A stretch of DNA of 64,000 nt from the NCBI RefSeq assembly GCF_000735585.1, contig NZ_JNNO01000012.1, forward strand, positions 248,001 to 312,000, in the 5' to 3' direction. Positions 60,158 through 64,000 of this stretch are shown here, piece after piece. Position numbers and translations under genes: made by a program. Each line of letters begins with the position of its first letter. Position 1 is the first letter of the stretch. A model generated the notes under the pieces. The model did not search any database and was not told the DNA's origin. It worked only from the letters and a program-made list of their open reading frames with translations. Source of the DNA: Devosia sp. LC5 (GTDB lineage: Bacteria > Pseudomonadota > Alphaproteobacteria > Rhizobiales > Devosiaceae).

Positions 60158-60922
60158 ATGACCGAGGCGCGTGAAACCACCCATTTCGGCGAACAGACTG
60201 TGGCGCTCGAAGACAAGCAGGGCCTGGTCAACAAGGTCTTTCACGACGTGGCCGACCGCTACGATCTGATGAACGATCTGATGAGCGGGGGCATTCACCG
60301 CATCTGGAAGGATGCCATGGTGGCCGATCTCGCCCCGCCCAAGACCGGTTCGCGCCCCTATCGGGTGCTCGACATGGCCGGCGGCACGGGGGACGTGGCC
60401 GAGCGCATCATCAATGCCTCGGTGGGCTATGCCCAGGTCGTGGTCGCCGACATCAATGCGGACATGCTGCGGGTCGGCGCCGAACGCGCCAAGTCCTGGC
60501 GCTTTCCGGCCCAGGCCAGTTTCGTCGAGGCCAATGCCGAAGAGCTGCCATTCCCCGACAGCAGCTTTGACGCCTATACGATCGCTTTCGGCATTCGCAA
60601 CGTCCCGCGTATCCAGCAGGCTTTGGGCGAAGCCCATCGCGTGCTCAAGCGCGGCGGGCGCATCCTGGTGCTCGAATTTTCCCAGGTCGACGTGCCCGGG
60701 CTCGATAGCCTCTACAATGCCTTTTCCGACCGGGTGATCCCACCCATGGGCCGCATGGTCACCGGGGACGGGCAGCCCTATCAATATCTGGTCGAATCGA
60801 TCCGCAAATTCCCCAGCCCGCCAATGTTCTCGGGCATGCTGGCCGAGGCCGGGTTCAAGCGGGTGAAACACACGCCCTATACCGGCAATATCGCGGCGCT
60901 GTTTTCGGGGTGGAAGATTTGA
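60158..60922 (+). CDS. ubiE: Ubiquinone/menaquinone C-methyltransferase
   Basis: 254-residue SAM-dependent enzyme adding the C2 methyl in ubiquinone synthesis. [39 protein letters not shown] site [15 protein letters not shown], and [24 protein letters not shown], all typical. Start at ATG 60158 by homology ([11 protein letters not shown]); 60153 is out of frame. Divergent from mutM; ubiB follows. Confidence 0.96.
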   Translation: MTEARETTHFGEQTVALEDKQGLVNKVFHDVADRYDLMNDLMSGGIHRIWKDAMVADLAPPKTGSRPYRVLDMAGGTGDVAERIINASVGYAQVVVADINADMLRVGAERAKSWRFPAQASFVEANAEELPFPDSSFDAYTIAFGIRNVPRIQQALGEAHRVLKRGGRILVLEFSQVDVPGLDSLYNAFSDRVIPPMGRMVTGDGQPYQYLVESIRKFPSPPMFSGMLAEAGFKRVKHTPYTGNIAALFSGWKI

Positions 60923-60978
60923 GCTCGATGCTGCAACGCGCCTCGGCCGTTCCCACCCAAGCCCCTCACCCCCACAAT

Positions 60979-61058
60979 GTCATCCCCGCGAAAGCGGGGA
61001 CCTCTGTTTGCTTGGAGAGCCCGGTAAACGGAGGTTCCCGCTTTCGCGGGAATGACAC
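60979..61058. repeat. Dispersed palindromic repeat, family F copy 2
   Basis: GTCATCCCCGCGAAAGCGGG and CCCGCTTTCGCGGGAATGAC enclose a spacer with AAACGGAGG; copy 1 at 55990-56068 shares even the spacer words CCTCTGTTT / CCCTGTTTC. Occupies the ubiE-ubiB gap and ends 9 bases before the annotated ubiB start. Confidence 0.82.
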
Positions 61059-61067
61059 TGTGATTGT

Positions 61068-62627
61068 ATGGGCGAAAACCGCATGCTGATCTCCGCCTAT
61101 TACCGGCTCGCCCGGGCCGGCTATGTGCTGGCGCGCGAGGGGGCGCTCTCGATCGTCTCGGCCAGGGACCTGCCCGGCCCGCTCAAGCTGGGCATCTTTC
61201 TGGGGCGGCTGATCGAGCGGCCCAGCGTGCGCAAGACCGGCCATGTCGAACGGCTGAACAAGGCGCTCAACCGCTTGGGGCCGACCTATGTCAAATTCGG
61301 CCAGACGCTGGCCACCCGTCCCGATGTGGTGGGGCCGCAAATCGCCAATGACCTGGCGGGCCTGCAGGACAAGATGGACCCGTTCGATGCCGCGCTCGTG
61401 CCGGCCATCCTCAGCGAGGCGCTGGAAAGCAAGGCGGCGGAGTTGACCGAATTGAGCCCGCCCATTGCGGCGGCCTCCATCGCGCAGGTCCACAAAGCCC
61501 GCCTCGTGCCGGCCAATGGTCTGCCCAGGACCGTTGCAGTCAAGATCCTGCGGCCCGGCGTGGCCCAGCGCTTCATGGCCGATATCGAAAGCTATTATGC
61601 GGGTGCCGCTTTGGCGGAACGCTTCGTGCGCTCGACCAAGCGCCTCAAGCCCACCCAGGTGGTGGAAACGCTGGACCGCTCGGCCCGGCTCGAACTCGAC
61701 CTGCGGCTCGAAGCCGCCGCCATTTCCGAAATGGCCGAGAATATCAAGGATGACACCGGCTTTGTGATCCCCAGTGTCTCTTGGGACCATGTGGCGCAGA
61801 ATGTGCTGACCACTTCCTGGGTCGATGGCATCCCGATCCGCGATCATGCAGCGCTCGAGGCGGCCGGGGTGGACCGCAAGGCTTTGGCGGCCAAGGTGCT
61901 GCAGAGCTTTTTGCGCCATGCCATTCGCGACGGCTTCTTCCATGCCGACATGCATCCGGGGAACCTGTTTGCCGATCCGCGGACGGGCGACGTGATCGCG
62001 GTGGATTTCGGCATTATGGGCCGCATCAATCGCCGGGAGCGCCGGTTCCTCGCCGATATCCTTTATGGCTTCATCACCCGCAATTATCGCCTCGTGGCCG
62101 AACGCCATTTCGATATCGGCTATGTGCCCAAGGACCAGTCGGTCGACGATTTTGCCCTGGCCATCCGCTCCATCGGCGAGCCGCTGCATGGCCGCACCGC
62201 GCAGGATATTTCCATGGCGCGGGTGCTGGGCCAGCTCTTTGTCATCACCGATCTGTTCAACATGCAGACCCGGCCCGAACTGGTGCTGCTGCAGAAATCC
62301 ATGGTGCTGGTGGAAGGTGTCGCCCGCGCGCTCGATCCGGGCCTCGATATCTGGACCGTGGCCGAGCCCGTGGTGGGCGATTGGCTGCGCAAGGAGGAAG
62401 GCCCGCTCGGCCGGGTGCAGGATATCAGGGATCATCTGAGCGTCTTTGCCGAGGCGGCGCAGCGGGTGCCGGTCATCCTGGGGCAGGCCGAACTGGCGCT
62501 TGCCGATTACCACGCCAATAAGCGCCCGCCAGACCGGCTGATGCGCGTGGCCCTGTTGCTGGTTGCGGCGGCCGGCACCATTTTCTTTGCCGTGGCCACG
62601 GTGCGCGTGCTGCTCTCGACCTCCTGA
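61068..62627 (+). CDS. ubiB: Ubiquinone biosynthesis accessory kinase-like protein UbiB
   Basis: 519-residue ABC1/ADCK-type protein needed for early hydroxylation in ubiquinone synthesis. KxGQ motif in TYVKFGQTLATRPD, Ala-rich loop PIAAASIAQVHKARL, VAVKILRPGV (Lys), ELDLRLEAAAISEMAE, DMHPGNLF and VDFGIMGRI for the divergent kinase site, plus one C-terminal TM pair (VALLLVAAAGTIFFAVATVRV). No clear ribosome site precedes ATG 61068; ATG 61083 (MLISAYYRLARAGYV) is equally likely and matches relatives better. Confidence 0.95.
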   Translation: MGENRMLISAYYRLARAGYVLAREGALSIVSARDLPGPLKLGIFLGRLIERPSVRKTGHVERLNKALNRLGPTYVKFGQTLATRPDVVGPQIANDLAGLQDKMDPFDAALVPAILSEALESKAAELTELSPPIAAASIAQVHKARLVPANGLPRTVAVKILRPGVAQRFMADIESYYAGAALAERFVRSTKRLKPTQVVETLDRSARLELDLRLEAAAISEMAENIKDDTGFVIPSVSWDHVAQNVLTTSWVDGIPIRDHAALEAAGVDRKALAAKVLQSFLRHAIRDGFFHADMHPGNLFADPRTGDVIAVDFGIMGRINRRERRFLADILYGFITRNYRLVAERHFDIGYVPKDQSVDDFALAIRSIGEPLHGRTAQDISMARVLGQLFVITDLFNMQTRPELVLLQKSMVLVEGVARALDPGLDIWTVAEPVVGDWLRKEEGPLGRVQDIRDHLSVFAEAAQRVPVILGQAELALADYHANKRPPDRLMRVALLLVAAAGTIFFAVATVRVLLSTS

Positions 62628-62682
62628 CTTGCCCTCCCCGATAGCGGTCCCTAGATTGCCGGCACGTTTCAAGAGGACGATC

Positions 62683-63285
62683 ATGGCCGCCAAACTGCTT
62701 TCCAGGCTCGCCGCCATGGTCGGGCTGGGCCTGATACTCACCGGCTGTATCGACGCCAAGGTGGATATCGCGCTGACCAGTCCGACCACGGCCCGGGCCA
62801 GCCTCACCCAGGTCATGGCGGCCGATTTCTATGCCATGCTCAAGATGAATTCGGGCCCCGCCGGCAGCAAGGACGATGACCGTTTCTGCACCAGCGGCAA
62901 GCTCACCGAAAACCAGGATGGCAGCGCCACGTGCCTCGTCGACCAGGAAGGCCGCTTTGCTAGCCTGGATCTGGGCGAGGTCGAGGCGCCGGTGCATTTC
63001 CGCAGCGCCGGGCGCGGGCTGGTGCGCATCTCGGTTTCCACCAGGCAAATGAAGACCGAAGTGGATATGGGCGAGGAACTGGATGCCGAAACCAGGCAGA
63101 TGCTCGAAGCCTTCTTTGCCAAGCGCACCATCACCCTGCGCTTCTCCGGCCTTTCCGTCACCCAGACGAATATGAAACGCTCCCCCGATGGTTCATCCGC
63201 CGAAATGGTCATTCCCATTCTCGACCTGATCGACGGCACCGCCGTCTTGCCCGACGAAATCTATGCCGTGGTGCGCGCGCCATGA
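62683..63285 (+). CDS. Hypothetical lipoprotein between ubiB and dut
   Basis: 200 residues. Lipobox LGLILTGC with the lipid Cys at about 22, then [21 protein letters not shown] and a helical region [12 protein letters not shown], ending [17 protein letters not shown]. Three further cysteines. I do not recognise a family. AAGAGGA upstream sets the start at 62683. It stands where coaBC (dfp) is found in relatives and overlaps dut by 4 bases (ATGA). Confidence 0.78.
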   Translation: MAAKLLSRLAAMVGLGLILTGCIDAKVDIALTSPTTARASLTQVMAADFYAMLKMNSGPAGSKDDDRFCTSGKLTENQDGSATCLVDQEGRFASLDLGEVEAPVHFRSAGRGLVRISVSTRQMKTEVDMGEELDAETRQMLEAFFAKRTITLRFSGLSVTQTNMKRSPDGSSAEMVIPILDLIDGTAVLPDEIYAVVRAP

Positions 63286-63734
63286 GTGTGCGGATTGGTC
63301 TGCGCTGGTTGCCCCATGGCGAGGGCCTGCCCCTGCCGCGCCAGCAGACATCGGGCGCCGCCGGGCTTGATCTGGCGGCCGCTTTGGCGCCCGATGAGAG
63401 TATCGAGATCGCGCCGGGCGCCTATGCCATGATCCCCACCGGCTTCGCCATCGCGCTGCCCGAGGGCTATGAGGCGCAGGTCCGGCCCCGCTCGGGCCTG
63501 GCGGCCAGGCATGGTATTACCGTGCTCAATTCGCCCGGCACGGTGGACGCCGATTATCGTGGCGAGGTCAAAGTTCTGTTGATCAACCATGGCGCGGCGC
63601 CCTTTATCGTCCGCCGGGGTGAACGCATTGCCCAGATGGTGGTGGCGCCGGTCAGTAGCGTAGTATTGATCGAGATGGAGGCACTGGATGATACGGAACG
63701 CGGCCAAGGCGGCCACGGCTCGACTGGCCGCTAG
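63282..63734 (+). CDS. dut: Deoxyuridine 5'-triphosphate nucleotidohydrolase
   Basis: 150-residue trimeric dUTPase keeping dUTP low and supplying dUMP. Motif 1 [12 protein letters not shown], motif 2 [13 protein letters not shown], motif 3 [20 protein letters not shown], motif 4 [13 protein letters not shown], motif 5 [11 protein letters not shown]. Start overlaps the lipoprotein stop, and its 3' end overlaps the next gene by 47 bases. Confidence 0.97.
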   Translation: MSVRIGLRWLPHGEGLPLPRQQTSGAAGLDLAAALAPDESIEIAPGAYAMIPTGFAIALPEGYEAQVRPRSGLAARHGITVLNSPGTVDADYRGEVKVLLINHGAAPFIVRRGERIAQMVVAPVSSVVLIEMEALDDTERGQGGHGSTGR

Positions 63735-64000
63735 TTTTTTCGCATTTTTGGTACTGATGCTGCCCGCCTGGGCCGGGGATCGGGCGGGGATCGACTTCAT
63801 CGGCTTTTCCGAGGATGGCGATTATTTCGCCTTCGAGGAATTCGGCATTCAGGATGGCTCGGGCTTTGCCTATGCCAATCTCTACGTCATCGACATGGCG
63901 CGCGACGCCTGGGCCAAGGGCACCCCGATCCGCATCCGCGTGGACGACGAGACCATTACCCTCGCCGAAGTCAGGCGGCGGGCGCAGCGCCAGGCCAGGC
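63688..64000 (+). CDS. DUF2259 predicted secreted protein, cut by window end
   Basis: 104 residues visible from ATG 63688. Signal peptide [17 protein letters not shown], then [40 protein letters not shown] and [14 protein letters not shown], the DUF2259 pattern. The start codon lies 47 bases inside the dut frame; any later ATG would lose the signal peptide. Function unknown; 3' part outside the window. Confidence 0.82.
   Translation, partial: MIRNAAKAATARLAASFFAFLVLMLPAWAGDRAGIDFIGFSEDGDYFAFEEFGIQDGSGFAYANLYVIDMARDAWAKGTPIRIRVDDETITLAEVRRRAQRQAR

Overview
The window looks like a chromosomal segment of a high-GC alphaproteobacterium of the Hyphomicrobiales (Rhizobiales), close to Devosia or a related genus. 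This rests on gene order (ubiE-ubiB-dut next to mutM, rpsT, dnaA, dnaN; rnd-lptC-lptA-lptB-rpoN), on alphaproteobacterial families (RegB/RegA, DUF2852, DUF2259, HWE-type kinase) and on the strongly GC-biased third codon positions. The genus is an inference, not a measurement.

Layout. 1-8.2 kb: minus-strand housekeeping block with pnp (cut by the window edge), rpsO, an HWE sensor kinase, rpoN, the LPS-transport genes lptB/lptA/lptC, an RNase D-like exonuclease and tRNA-Leu(CAG). 8.4-15.4 kb: an NDUFA9-like NAD-binding protein, a YqjI-like PadR regulator, a large FAD/Fe-S oxidoreductase of the D-lactate/D-2-hydroxyacid type, a TrmA/RlmD-type RNA methyltransferase and a small secreted protein. 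15.4-27.4 kb: a sugar or polyol utilisation island built around a TetR regulator. A minus-strand arm (TIM-barrel isomerase, DUF993 aldolase-like protein, Gfo/Idh/MocA dehydrogenase) faces a plus-strand arm (two paralogous binding proteins, two permeases, two more dehydrogenases, an ATPase). A 20-bp operator-like sequence occurs in front of both arms.

27.8-33.4 kb: small regulators and enzymes (ArsR, SRPBCC, DUF1801, glutathione peroxidase), then a three-gene accessory segment at 30.3-32.8 kb (unknown cytosolic protein, small membrane protein, HNH nuclease) with less GC-biased codon use than its surroundings; this is the best candidate for an undescribed, possibly defensive, system. 33.5-44.7 kb: lepA, a YgjP-like protease, DUF2852, the redox two-component pair RegB/RegA split by repeats and a small gene, a beta-CASP hydrolase, a LysR regulator with a divergent 48-residue peptide, and three exported proteins including an L,D-transpeptidase. 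44.9-50.7 kb: a class A penicillin-binding protein with a repetitive tail, an orphan HicB, a luciferase-like monooxygenase, an acetyltransferase and an EamA transporter. 50.7-64 kb: the replication block gyrB, recF, dnaN, dnaA, then rpsT, mutM, ubiE, ubiB, a lipoprotein, dut and a cut DUF2259 gene.

The intergenic regions are rich in several families of dispersed palindromic repeats, which fill most gaps above 200 bases. No insertion sequence, prophage or CRISPR array was seen.
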